Positions 10,271 to 19,624 of a stretch of 32,384 nucleotides of DNA are shown piece by piece (position 1 is the first letter of the stretch; each line of letters opens with the position of its first letter). Below the pieces are notes generated by a model that worked only from the letters and a program-made list of their open reading frames with translations, was not told where the DNA came from and did no database searches. The stretch is taken from positions 1 through 32,384 of the forward strand of contig NZ_JABAZW010000049.1 of NCBI RefSeq assembly GCF_018608325.1, written 5' to 3'. This DNA comes from Brevundimonas sp. Its GTDB lineage: Bacteria > Pseudomonadota > Alphaproteobacteria > Caulobacterales > Caulobacteraceae. A program made the translations under genes and the position numbers.

Positions 10271-13195
10271 TCAGTAGCGGTAGGTCAGTGCGAGACGGAC
10301 GGTGCGGCCCGGCGCGGGCATGACGCCCAACGCAAGCGGGTCGAGGTAGTATTCGTCCATCACATTGTCGATGTTGAGGTCGAGCTTGGTCTGCTCTGTG
10401 ACCTTCAGGCTGGCGAAGGCGTCATAGATGGTCGCCTCCTTGTACAGTTGCTGGATCGCCGACAGGCCGACGTTCCATTCCTGATCCAGCTTGCTGATCG
10501 GGCCGGCGTTGTGGACCGCGCGTCCGCCGATGGTCAGGCGGTCATCGAACAGGCGGGCGCCCAGCGTCAGGTTCAGGTTGAAGCGCGGCGGGTTCTGGGT
10601 GTTGGTGTAGGAGCCTTCGAAGCCGCCATCGACACAGTTGGGCGTGTTCTTCAGCCCGTCGATGTCCCACTCCTCACCGTACTCGCGACGTTCGGCGGCG
10701 ATGTCGGGCGCGCAGGTCTTGGCCTCGAAATAATAGTGGGCCGACAGGTCGCCGAAGACGATGCCGTTGTCATAGGTGGACTGGAACTCGACGCCCGACA
10801 CCTTGAACTGGTCGATATTGCGGATCAGGCCCGCCGACAGGGTGCGGTAGTCGCGGGTGATCAGGTCGTCGATCCGCGTGTTGAAATAGGCCAGTTTGAA
10901 GCCCGCACGGTCGCCGCCGGTGATCAGGTCGCGGCGGATGGTGCTGGCGCCGACTTCCCAGGTCTGGGCGCGTTCTGGCTTCAGCTCACCGGTCGGCTTG
11001 GCCGCGGTGAACAGGCCCAGCGTCGTCTCGAACAGGCTGGGCAGCTTCACGCCCTCGGCGTATTTCACATACAGCAGCGTGTCTTCGTCGAAGCGGTAGG
11101 TGACGCTGGCCGTCGGCATGAAGGCGTCGTCAGTGCGGCGGATCGGGTCGGACCAGGTCCACTCGGTCGGCACGATCAGGTCTTTGATCGGATCGGCGTT
11201 GTAGAAGTTCCAGCCGGTGATGTCGGCGACGGTCCCGCGCTTATAAGGCGAGGCCAGAAGGGAAGCCTGGGTGAACTGCCCATTGGCGTCGGGGTACCAG
11301 TTCAGGGATGCGATGCGTGACGCCTGCCATACGGGCAGGGCGGGGTTGCCGTTCAGCAGTTGGATCGAGCGATATTTGCCGATGACCTCGCGCTTGGAGA
11401 CGGTCGCCAGCCGATTGCGGTCGCGCACATCGACGTGGTTGTAGCGACCACCGACCATCAGCTCCCAGTGTTCGTTCGGCTCCCACTTGGCCGAGGCGAC
11501 GACGCTGTATTCCTTGCGCACCGCGCTGCGCAGGAAGCGGTTGTTGACCAGATCGTCCTGCATCAGCGGCGAGTTGGGGCCGGGGCCGACATCCTCGTGG
11601 CTGAACGACAGGCCGTAGTCGAAGGTGAACTTGCCCAGGTCGGTGAACAGCAGCGAAGTGTTGGTGATGTCGCCGCCGAAACGCTCCTGCGTCAGTTCGT
11701 TGCGATAGGCGTCCTTGTAACCGGGATCGGTGTTGAAGGTCGGCGCGTCCCACCATTCGGTGCGGCGGTCATAGTACCAGGGCGTGATGCCGGTCAGGCC
11801 GTTGTACATCAGGCTGTCGGAGTGGGTGTACCAGGCGTTGGCGCGCAGATCGACCAGATCGCCCAGCTTGCCCTGCGGCTTGTAGCGATAGCGCAGATTA
11901 TAGGCGTCCATGTCCACGTTCCCCAGCGCCCATTGCGGCACGCGGTCACGATCGACGCGGATGATCTGCGAGGCCATGATCTCGCCCTGCTCGCCCTTGT
12001 AGCGGCGGTAACCGGCTTCCAGCGTCTGCTCGTCGGTGATCCGCCATGTGCCTTTCAGCAGCAGGGATTCCGACTGCGACGAGGTGTTGAAGACCTCGGT
12101 ATTCGTGGGGTTCAGCGTGGCCAGAACGCGGCGGCCTTGCGGGAAATCATTATAGCCCCGGTGACCCGAGAAATAGTTGCCAACATCGCGCCAGGCATAG
12201 GCGGCGACCAGGTCGAACTTGTCCCAGCGGCCTGCCGCCGCGACGTTGAAGAACTGTCCGCCCGGGCGGGTCAGGTCGCCGCTGTCCTTGGACGGCACGC
12301 CGCTATAGGCGGGCAGGCTGCGGGCGCTGGCGTCGGACACGCCGGTGCGGACGCGCAGACCCAGATCGTGGCCTTCGGTCAGGACGTCGTCCGCCTTCAG
12401 CGTCTCCATGACCACTACGCCGCCGATGCCGCCCGACGCATTGGCCTGAAGGCTGGGGCCTTTGGTGATGGTGATGTTGGAGATCAGGTCGGGGTCGAGA
12501 TAGGTCCGCTGCGACTGACCGGCATAGCCGCGATAGGTGTCCATCGTGGACTGGCCGCCGTCGATGATGACCGGCACGCGGCTCTGGCCCTGAATGCCGC
12601 GAATGTTCACGTCCAGGGCATTGGCGGTGCGGGGATCGCCCGCCGTCACGCCTGCAACGCCGCGAACGATGTCGGCGGTCGAGGTGCCGCGGAAACGTTC
12701 GATGGTGTCGTGGTCGATATAGGCGCTGGAGCCAGCCGAGCGATAAGGGGCTTCAACCGGGTCGCCGTGGTCGTTGAAGCCGTCGGCGCTCAGGCGTCCG
12801 GCCGAGCCTTCAGTCGCGCCCTGAACCCGCACGGGACCAAGCGCGATGGCGGCGCCGACGGCGGGCGCCGCCGACAGGGTCACAACGCGGCCCGACAGGC
12901 TGTAGGTCACGCCGCTTCCGGCCAGCAGGCGCGACAGGCCGTCCGACACGCTGTATCGGCCCTGCAGGCCGCGCGTGGAGGCGTTGCGCGTCAGGCTGGC
13001 GTCATAGGCCAGTTCGACATTGGCCTGTTGGGCGAAACGGATCAGGGCCGGGGTCAGGGGACCAGCCGGCACGTCAAAGCTGGGCTGGGCCTGAGCCGCA
13101 GCGGGCAGGGGCGCCAGCACAGCCGCCGAAGCGACCGCCGTGGTGGCCATCAGGAAGAGGCGCATGGCCCCGATATTATGTCTCGCCTTGGTCAA
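10271..13195 (-). CDS. TonB-dependent receptor with N-terminal STN signalling domain, hemoglobin/transferrin/lactoferrin (HasR-like) family; translation start possibly at 13165
   Basis: Signal peptide, STN domain (FDVPAGPLTPALIRFAQQANVELAYD...GRYSVSDGLSRLLAGSGVTYSL), plug (NIRGIQGQSRVPVIIDG) and a C-terminal beta-barrel ending in aromatic Tyr (LALTYRY). Confidence 0.9.
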   Translation of the reverse strand: MTKARHNIGAMRLFLMATTAVASAAVLAPLPAAAQAQPSFDVPAGPLTPALIRFAQQANVELAYDASLTRNASTRGLQGRYSVSDGLSRLLAGSGVTYSLSGRVVTLSAAPAVGAAIALGPVRVQGATEGSAGRLSADGFNDHGDPVEAPYRSAGSSAYIDHDTIERFRGTSTADIVRGVAGVTAGDPRTANALDVNIRGIQGQSRVPVIIDGGQSTMDTYRGYAGQSQRTYLDPDLISNITITKGPSLQANASGGIGGVVVMETLKADDVLTEGHDLGLRVRTGVSDASARSLPAYSGVPSKDSGDLTRPGGQFFNVAAAGRWDKFDLVAAYAWRDVGNYFSGHRGYNDFPQGRRVLATLNPTNTEVFNTSSQSESLLLKGTWRITDEQTLEAGYRRYKGEQGEIMASQIIRVDRDRVPQWALGNVDMDAYNLRYRYKPQGKLGDLVDLRANAWYTHSDSLMYNGLTGITPWYYDRRTEWWDAPTFNTDPGYKDAYRNELTQERFGGDITNTSLLFTDLGKFTFDYGLSFSHEDVGPGPNSPLMQDDLVNNRFLRSAVRKEYSVVASAKWEPNEHWELMVGGRYNHVDVRDRNRLATVSKREVIGKYRSIQLLNGNPALPVWQASRIASLNWYPDANGQFTQASLLASPYKRGTVADITGWNFYNADPIKDLIVPTEWTWSDPIRRTDDAFMPTASVTYRFDEDTLLYVKYAEGVKLPSLFETTLGLFTAAKPTGELKPERAQTWEVGASTIRRDLITGGDRAGFKLAYFNTRIDDLITRDYRTLSAGLIRNIDQFKVSGVEFQSTYDNGIVFGDLSAHYYFEAKTCAPDIAAERREYGEEWDIDGLKNTPNCVDGGFEGSYTNTQNPPRFNLNLTLGARLFDDRLTIGGRAVHNAGPISKLDQEWNVGLSAIQQLYKEATIYDAFASLKVTEQTKLDLNIDNVMDEYYLDPLALGVMPAPGRTVRLALTYRY

Positions 13196-13248
13196 CTTCG
13201 CCTCTCATGGCGCGCACTGCGCCAGTCCATATGGGTTCGCATGGTGCG

Positions 13249-13267
13249 AATGAGAATGGTTCTCGGA
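13249..13267. promoter_or_regulatory. Candidate Fur-like box upstream of the TonB-dependent receptor
   Basis: gaatGAGAAtggTTCTCgga, a perfect 5-bp inverted repeat (13252-13256 / 13260-13264) in an AT-richer intergenic region ahead of an iron/heme receptor. Confidence 0.4.
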
Positions 13268-13330
13268 ATATAGACGTGCGAAGTGGCGGAACCGGGACTG
13301 TAGAATCTGAAAAAAAGTTCAGAACGTCGT

Positions 13331-14308
13331 TCAGTCGTGAACGATGACGGCTCCGCCCAGCAGGCGAGTGGAGCGCAGACCCAGCGTCTGCTCCAGCCGT
13401 GTAACGGTCTGGGCGGGCTGGTCGATGCGGAAGGCGCCGCTGACACGGCGATCCCGCGCCTTGCGGCCAATCACCGTCATTGGCTGTGCGGAATAGCGCC
13501 CGATCTCGCTGACGACAGCAGACAGGGGCTGGTCGTCGAACACCAGCCAGCCGTCCTGCCAGGCGCCCACGCCCACCGACGACGCCACCGGGGCGGTCGG
13601 CGCCTGATGGGGGCCATAGGTCGAGGTCTGATCCTGCGCCACAATCACTGACGCGGGGTTCGATGCGACCCGCACCGAATGTTCGGTCACAGACACCTCG
13701 GTCTGCGCGCCGTAGCGCCGCACGATGAACCGGGTGCCAAGCGCCGTGGTCGAGCCGCCGCCGGCCTCGACGGTGAAAGGTCGGTTCGGGTTCGGCGCAA
13801 CAGTGAAGGCCGCCTCGCCACGCAACAGGCGCACGGTGCGGCGGTCGGGGGCATAGTCCACCTGGACGGCGCTGTCGGTGTTCAGTTGCACGGTGGAGCC
13901 GTCGGCCAGCGTCAGCGTCCTCTGTTCGCCGGGCCGGGTGATGACGTCGGCGCGCAGTCGGGTGGGGCCGTCCAAAGCGACGAAGGCGACGGCCAGGGCC
14001 GCGGCCATGCCGGTCGCGATGAGCGGCGCGCGGGATCGGCGACCGCCAGAGGGCGCAGTCGTTCTGCGCCGACGAGAAGACGTGGCGGCTTGCGGCGCGG
14101 GCCGGACGGCGGCCTCGCCCATTTCCAGCCAGAGGACCTGGGCCTTGTCATAGGCGGCGGCGTTCTCGGCGGTCTGCAGCCAGGCTTCCAGATGCGCCGA
14201 GCCTGCGTCATCCAGCAGACCGCTCTGCTGGTCAGCGACCCAGCGCGCAGCTTCGCGATCCGCGCGGGACACGCGGTCGGGCTTTGAGGTGGTGACGGAT
14301 GTCATCAC
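13331..14308 (-). CDS. FecR family anti-sigma/regulatory protein
   Basis: DUF4880-like N-terminus (AARWVADQQSGLLDDAGSAHLEAWLQTAENAAAYDKAQVLW) and FecR domain (LADGSTVQLNTDSAVQVDYAPDRRTVRLLRGEAAFTVAPNPNRPFTVEAGGGSTTALGTRFIVR). GTG start at 14308 or ATG at 14305. Confidence 0.92.
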   Translation of the reverse strand: MMTSVTTSKPDRVSRADREAARWVADQQSGLLDDAGSAHLEAWLQTAENAAAYDKAQVLWLEMGEAAVRPAPQAATSSRRRRTTAPSGGRRSRAPLIATGMAAALAVAFVALDGPTRLRADVITRPGEQRTLTLADGSTVQLNTDSAVQVDYAPDRRTVRLLRGEAAFTVAPNPNRPFTVEAGGGSTTALGTRFIVRRYGAQTEVSVTEHSVRVASNPASVIVAQDQTSTYGPHQAPTAPVASSVGVGAWQDGWLVFDDQPLSAVVSEIGRYSAQPMTVIGRKARDRRVSGAFRIDQPAQTVTRLEQTLGLRSTRLLGGAVIVHD

Positions 14309-14832
14309 AACGCCTCTTGCTCAGCCAGGCGCGTCTGGCAATGGCTGATTGCATGGCGAACATGTTTCGCCACTGCATTTGTTGTAATTCCCAGTCGTTC
14401 GGCAACTTCTGCGGGCGTCAGGCCCTCGACACGCCGCAAAAGAAACACCTCGCGACAACGGGGCGGCAGTTCGTCGATGGCGGCGGACAGCAGGCTTAAC
14501 CGCTGGCGGTCGATGATCCGGGTTTCCGTGGTCGGTGTGGCGTCGGCCATGCGCACATCGTCGGCCTGACCGTCGAACAGGGCTGCGCCGCGCATCCGTT
14601 TCCGCATCTGATCAGAGGTCAGATTCAGCATCAGTCGATAGAGGTAGGCGCGCTTGTCCTTGATCGCCTCGGGATCGGTGATGCGCTGAATGTTCAGCCA
14701 CAGGGTCTGGGTGATGTCTTCCGCCAGGGTGGCGTCGCCCAGTATCCGCCGCGCCATTCGCATCAATGACGTGCGCTCAGTCACCAGCAGCTGGGAAAAG
14801 GCTGCGCGATGTGAAAGGTCGAGGGGGGACAT
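14305..14832 (-). CDS. RNA polymerase ECF sigma factor, FecI-like
   Basis: Sigma-70 region 2 (RMARRILGDATLAEDITQTLWLNI) and region 4 (LPPRCREVFLLRRVEGLTPAEVAERLGITTNAVAKHV). M at 14832 is preferred over the listed start at 14874 because the latter lies inside a long inverted repeat. Confidence 0.9.
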   Translation of the reverse strand: MSPLDLSHRAAFSQLLVTERTSLMRMARRILGDATLAEDITQTLWLNIQRITDPEAIKDKRAYLYRLMLNLTSDQMRKRMRGAALFDGQADDVRMADATPTTETRIIDRQRLSLLSAAIDELPPRCREVFLLRRVEGLTPAEVAERLGITTNAVAKHVRHAISHCQTRLAEQEAL

Positions 14833-14844
14833 TCGCGATGCGCG

Positions 14845-14879
14845 ATAACGTGTCTGCGAGTGAATCGCAAACACGTTAT
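14845..14879. promoter_or_regulatory. 15-bp inverted repeat (14/15 matches, 5-nt spacer), candidate operator or hairpin in the sigma-factor 5' region
   Basis: ATAACGTGTCTGCGA-GTGAA-TCGCAAACACGTTAT; not followed by a T-tract on either strand. Confidence 0.6.
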
Positions 14880-14888
14880 GGTCGAGAG

Positions 14889-14918
14889 CAACGGCCTGAT
14901 CGCGGGGGCAGGCCGTTG
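14889..14918 (-). terminator. Candidate hairpin terminator downstream of the symporter gene
   Basis: CAACGGCCT-12 nt-AGGCCGTTG, a perfect 9-bp inverted repeat just beyond the minus-strand stop at 14930; no strong T-tract, so only moderate support. Confidence 0.4.
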
Positions 14919-14929
14919 TCGGTGTCAGT

Positions 14930-16152
14930 TCAGCCGATGGCCTTGGGCTCGGCGCCCTCGATTTCGTCCTCGGGGTCCAGTTCGCCTTCCCACTTGGCGA
15001 CGACGGCGGCGGCGACCGAGTTGCCGACCACGTTGGTCGCCGAACGGCCCATGTCGAGCAGGTGGTCGACGCCCAGCACGATAGCGATCCAGGCTTCGGG
15101 CAGGCCGAAGTAGGTCAGGGTGGCCATGATCACGACCAGCGAGGCGCGCGGAATGCCCGCGATGCCCTTGGACGTGACCATCAGCAGCAGCAGCATGAAG
15201 ATCTGTTGCGAGATGCTGAGGTGGACGCCGTGCGCCTGCATGATGAACATGGTGGCGAAGGTGCAGTACAGCATCGAGCCGTCGAGGTTGAACGAATAAC
15301 CCAGCGGCAGGACGAAGCTGACGATACGCTTGCGCACGCCGATCTTGGGCAGGGCGTCCAGAATGCGCGGATAGGCGGCTTCCGAACTGGCGGTCGAGAA
15401 GGCCAGCAGGGCAGGGGTGCGGATCGTGCGGAACAGCGGGATCACGCGCTTGCCCAGAACCACGGCGCCAGCCAGGAACAGGATGCCCCACAGGGTCGCC
15501 ATGGCGCCATAGAAGCCCAGAACGAACTTGGCGTAGGTGCCCAGCATATCCAGGCCCTGGGTGGCGATGGTCGAGGCCAGCGCGCCAAAGATGGCCAGCG
15601 GGGCCAGCTTCATCACGAACTCGGTCACCTTCAGCATGATGGAGGCGGCCTGTTCGACCAGGTGCATCACGGCCGGAGCCTTGTCGTCCAGCGCGGCGAC
15701 GGCGGTGCCGACGAAGACGGCGAAGACGACGATCTGCAGGATTTCGTTGCGCGCCATGGCGTCAAAGATCGACGTCGGCACCAGGTGGCGGGCGCAGTGG
15801 CCACGACGGCTTCGGGCAGATGCAGGTTGGCGCCCGGCTGCAGAATCTGAACGATCACCAAGCCCAGCAGCAGCGAAACAGCCGAGGCCGAGATGAACCA
15901 GGCCATCGTCTTGACGCCGATGCGCCCGACAGAGGCCGCGTCCTCCATGTGGGCGATGCCCGCGACCAGGGTGGTGAAGACCAGCGGCGCAATGATCATC
16001 TTGATCAGGCGCAGGAAGACGTCGGTGATCAGATTGAGGTTACCCGCCGCCTTTGACGCCCCCTCAGCGTCGAGAAAATGGTTCAGGCCCCACCCGGTGA
16101 GGACCCCAAGGATCATCGCCCCGATGATGAGGTACGCAAAAGAACGTTTCAT
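14930..16152 (-). pseudogene. Dicarboxylate/glutamate:cation symporter (DAACS, GltP/DctA-like) interrupted by an apparent frameshift near 15781-15805
   Basis: The N-terminal part (MKRSFAYLIIGAMILGVLTGWGLNHFL...QPGANLHLPEAVVATAPAT) and C-terminal part (HLVPTSIFDAMARNEILQIVVFAVFVGTAVAAL...) lie in different minus frames. Together they make one symporter. Confidence 0.75.
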
Positions 16153-16292
16153 ACAGATAGTCGCCCCAGTTGAGCGTCGGATCACGTCGCCTAATCTTCG
16201 GTGAATGATTCCGAGCCGCCCTCGACAGATTCGACATGAATAACGGCAATCCTCCGCCTCGCCAGCGGAAAATCAGAATAAGAGGATGCGGC

Positions 16293-18605
16293 TCAGCTTG
16301 AGGTTTGTTGGGCCGTGACCTGTCGTTGTCTGATGGTTCTCAGACCGGGCGCCAGCAACCAAAGGCCGTAGATCACAACCAGGACAACCAAGACCGTCGC
16401 CTCAGGAGCAACGTCGGACAGACTGGCGCCGGTCGAATTCATCTTCACGAAGGCCTGCACCCCTGCCGTCGAGGGGAACAGATTGGCCAGCCAGACCAGC
16501 GGTTGGGGCATCATGAAGTGCGGCCAGGCCGTGCCGCCCAGGAAAAACAGCGGCGCCGAGGTGCCGACCAGCACCTGCAGCACCCGTTCGTGCCGGTCGA
16601 ACAGGCCGCCCAGGCAAAGACCCAGCGCCGACACCGCCGCCGAGAACAGCGGCGCCAGAAGGATGACGCCGATCAGGTCGCCAGCACGTGGATAATCCTG
16701 AATCCAGAAGACGAAGCCGAAATAGAACAGGCTGGACAGCGTGCCGATGACGGTCAGGGCCAGCCACAGGCCCAGACGACTTCTGAGCCGTAAGATGGGC
16801 GCCCCCGTCTCACGTCGTATGGCGGCGATGACGCCCGCGCCCAGCAGCAGGGTCTGCTGCAGGATGACTATGCTGACCGCCGGGACCGCATAGTCGCCGT
16901 ATCCTTCGGTGGGATTGAACAGCGACACCTGTTTCAGGCTGGGCGTCAGTGACGCGGCGCGCGCGACCTCAGGCAGGCCGTTCAGGCGTTTACGGATCAC
17001 ATCGACGACCGCGCCAGCCGCCGCCTTGCCGATTGAGGTCACGCGGACCAGATAGCCGCCGTTCAGATAGATGGCGACGCCGTCGGGCGCGCCCCGTGCC
17101 AGGCTGGCCTCGAACCCGTCCGGCAGGACGATGATGCCGTCGACGACGCCGCGCTTCATCAGGGTCTGCGCTTCCTCGACAGAGGATGCGACGGCGGCGA
17201 CCTCGATGGCGTGGCTGGCGTTCAGATCCTCGACCAGAGTGCGCGTCGTCGGCGTCTGACTGCTGGTCACCACCGCCAGAGGCAGGCCGGTGGCGGACTG
17301 ACCCGAATAGGCCGCCGGGTAATAGAAGGCGTACAGCACCACCGCGAGCAGCAGCAGGCTGGCGACTGGACGGGCTTTCACAATGCCTGCGAAGGTGGCG
17401 GTGAAACTGCCGACGAAGCTCTGTGTGGGCAGGGGGAAGGTCAGGGGCTCGACCTTGGGTTCGCGGGTGGCCCGCCAACGGACCGCCAGGGCGGCGATGA
17501 TGAAGGCGCCAAGGGTCACCGCGCAGAGGATGAGCAGGTCGTGGACTGCGGCGGGCCGCGCTCCATCAGTCACCATCTGACTGGTCTGAAGCCGCAGATA
17601 GTGGGTGTAGGGCAGGACGTCGCTCCAGAACTGGGCGAAGCGCGGGCCGTGATCCAGCGGCAGGGTTCCATTGGAAAAGGCGATGGCTGCGCCCGAGTAG
17701 ATAGCCGTGGCGGAGAAGGCCATGTCGTTGTCGCCCGACACCGCGACCAACAAGGCCGACAGGGCGACGCTGACCGCCATCAGGGCCGCCATGCCCAGCA
17801 CCAGCAGGGGCAATGACCCAGCCACGCCCCAACCCCGAAACCCGCAAAGCCAGACAATCCAGGCCAGTCCCCACAGGGTGAAGATCAGGAAATGCGGCGT
17901 CAGATGCCCCGCCAGAGCCGCCGTCGTGCGGCCCCCATTCGAAACCTTGAAGGGGCGAAATGACTTGCCCTGCATCAAGCGCCCGACGGCCAGCACCGCT
18001 GAACAGGCGGCCAGCAGATGCAGGACGCCGGGGCCGAGCAGGCCGCCCAGAAACAGTTCGAAGTTCAGTTGCGAGTTGCCGATGATCGACACCTGCACAT
18101 CTGGCGGGCTGAGTGCGGTCGCAGGTGCGCCCATCTGTCGGGCGCGTTCTTCAAGCACGGGCGCAGCCGCCGAGGCGATGGCGGCGGACTGGTTCAACGC
18201 CGTCAGGGCCCCGGCCGTCTGGAAGGCGCCGTTGAAATAGACCGTCGCCTGTTCAGGCTGTCGAAAGGCGCCCCCGCTGAAGCCGGAGGGGAAATAGGCG
18301 AAGCTGAAAATCTTGCCCTGCCGCATAAGCCTCATCGCCTCGTCCAGAGTGGCGGGGGCATAGGCGACATCAAGGCCCGAACTGGCCTGCATGTTGCGGA
18401 TGGCGGCGCGGCTGAAGCTGGATCGGTCATGATCGACGACAGCGGTCGGAGAGCCGTGAATGACCCCCGGCGCGAACATCAGCGCGATCACCGCCAGCAG
18501 GATCAACGGCAGGCCAAAGGCTACGAACGCGTCCCATGGCCGCGTCAGCAGCAGGCGCGTTTCATCACGCACGGCCCGGGCGAAGGCCGCGCGGCTGGAC
18601 ATCAT
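16293..18605 (-). CDS. ABC-2 type transporter permease, two permease modules fused in tandem (770 aa)
   Basis: Two successive ABC-2 membrane modules. N-half PTAVVDHDRSSFSRAAIRNMQ...TLDEAMRLMRQGKIFSFAYFPSGF parallels C-half LAVVTSSQTPTTRTLVEDLNA...SVEEAQTLMKRGVVDGIIVLPDGF. Confidence 0.85.
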   Translation of the reverse strand: MMSSRAAFARAVRDETRLLLTRPWDAFVAFGLPLILLAVIALMFAPGVIHGSPTAVVDHDRSSFSRAAIRNMQASSGLDVAYAPATLDEAMRLMRQGKIFSFAYFPSGFSGGAFRQPEQATVYFNGAFQTAGALTALNQSAAIASAAAPVLEERARQMGAPATALSPPDVQVSIIGNSQLNFELFLGGLLGPGVLHLLAACSAVLAVGRLMQGKSFRPFKVSNGGRTTAALAGHLTPHFLIFTLWGLAWIVWLCGFRGWGVAGSLPLLVLGMAALMAVSVALSALLVAVSGDNDMAFSATAIYSGAAIAFSNGTLPLDHGPRFAQFWSDVLPYTHYLRLQTSQMVTDGARPAAVHDLLILCAVTLGAFIIAALAVRWRATREPKVEPLTFPLPTQSFVGSFTATFAGIVKARPVASLLLLAVVLYAFYYPAAYSGQSATGLPLAVVTSSQTPTTRTLVEDLNASHAIEVAAVASSVEEAQTLMKRGVVDGIIVLPDGFEASLARGAPDGVAIYLNGGYLVRVTSIGKAAAGAVVDVIRKRLNGLPEVARAASLTPSLKQVSLFNPTEGYGDYAVPAVSIVILQQTLLLGAGVIAAIRRETGAPILRLRSRLGLWLALTVIGTLSSLFYFGFVFWIQDYPRAGDLIGVILLAPLFSAAVSALGLCLGGLFDRHERVLQVLVGTSAPLFFLGGTAWPHFMMPQPLVWLANLFPSTAGVQAFVKMNSTGASLSDVAPEATVLVVLVVIYGLWLLAPGLRTIRQRQVTAQQTSS

Positions 18606-19624
18606 CGGCGCGACCAGTCGAACAGGACGCTCATGCCCGGACGCAGGTTGGCGGTGGGCTGGACGGGCTTGGCCTTGATGGCGAAGCTGCGCACGTCATA
18701 GCCGCTGGACTGGCGGGTCGAGCGCCAGGTGGCGAACTCGCCCTGCGGGCTGATGGCGGTGACGCGGAACGCCACGTTTTTGAGGCCCAGCGCGGGGATG
18801 TCGCCATGCAGCGTCGCGCCCATTTTCAGGTCGCGATACTGGTCCTCGCGAACGGTGAAGGACACCCACGGATCGGTGGTGTCGACCACGGTGTAAACAG
18901 GCACGCCGATCAGGACCAGTTCGCCGACATTGGCGAACCGCTGGGACACCTCGCCCGCATGGGGGGCGACCAGACGGGTTTCGGACTGCAGGCTGGTGGT
19001 TTCGGCGACGGCGGCCTGCGCCCCGCTGACCTGGGCGTCGGCGACGGATCGTTCCTGCGGGCGGGTTCCGGTCTGGGCCTTCACATACTGCTGACGGGCG
19101 GCCTCGGTCTGGGCGGCGGTGGCGGCGCGGGCGGCGACGGCTTCGTCACGACGCTGGGCCGAGATGACGCCCTCGGCGAACAGGGCCTCGGCGCGTCGGG
19201 CGGTCTGGTCGGCCAGACGTTCCGTGGCCTGACTGGCGCGCCAGATGGATTCGACGGTGCGGATGTCTTCGTGCCGGGCGCCCTCGCGGCTGAGGGATTG
19301 CAGCGCCTCGGCGGATTGCAGCAGGGCGCGAGCCTGAACGTCCTTGGCCTCGATCTCGGGGCTGCTCATGACAGCCAGCACTTGCCCTGCAGTGACCCGG
19401 TCGCCTTCGGAGACTAGCAGTTGCTCGACGCGGCTGGGTGCCTTGGTGGCGACGGTGAAGGTCTCGGCCTCCACCATGCCCTGAATCTGCTCCTGCGGCG
19501 GACGGGCGGCCAGGAACAGGCCGATGATGATGAAACCCACCAGCAGTATGGCCCCTGCGGCGATGATCCAGACGCGCAGGGCGCCGCGCTTGCGCGAGGG
19601 GGGCGTGGCTGTCGTCTCGCTCAT
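18602..19624 (-). CDS. HlyD family secretion protein / membrane fusion adaptor
   Basis: Single N-terminal TM, lipoyl-like segment (TVATKAPSRVEQLLVSEGDRVTAGQVLAVMSSPEIEAK), coiled-coil, and C-terminal barrel (RLVAPHAGEVSQRFANVGELVLIGVPVYTVVD). Confidence 0.9.
   Translation of the reverse strand: MSETTATPPSRKRGALRVWIIAAGAILLVGFIIIGLFLAARPPQEQIQGMVEAETFTVATKAPSRVEQLLVSEGDRVTAGQVLAVMSSPEIEAKDVQARALLQSAEALQSLSREGARHEDIRTVESIWRASQATERLADQTARRAEALFAEGVISAQRRDEAVAARAATAAQTEAARQQYVKAQTGTRPQERSVADAQVSGAQAAVAETTSLQSETRLVAPHAGEVSQRFANVGELVLIGVPVYTVVDTTDPWVSFTVREDQYRDLKMGATLHGDIPALGLKNVAFRVTAISPQGEFATWRSTRQSSGYDVRSFAIKAKPVQPTANLRPGMSVLFDWSRR

Noticed and set aside
11360-13273. 637-aa plus-strand ORF
   Set aside because: Shadow ORF opposite the TonB-dependent receptor; no recognisable domain or signal.
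14845-14879. Interpreting the inverted repeat as a rho-independent terminator of the symporter
   Set aside because: No T-tract follows on either strand; a separate hairpin at 14889-14918 sits closer to the symporter stop.
17211-17816. 201-aa plus-strand ORF opposite the ABC-2 permease
   Set aside because: Shadow ORF with no domain; the opposing reading frame encodes a clear membrane protein.
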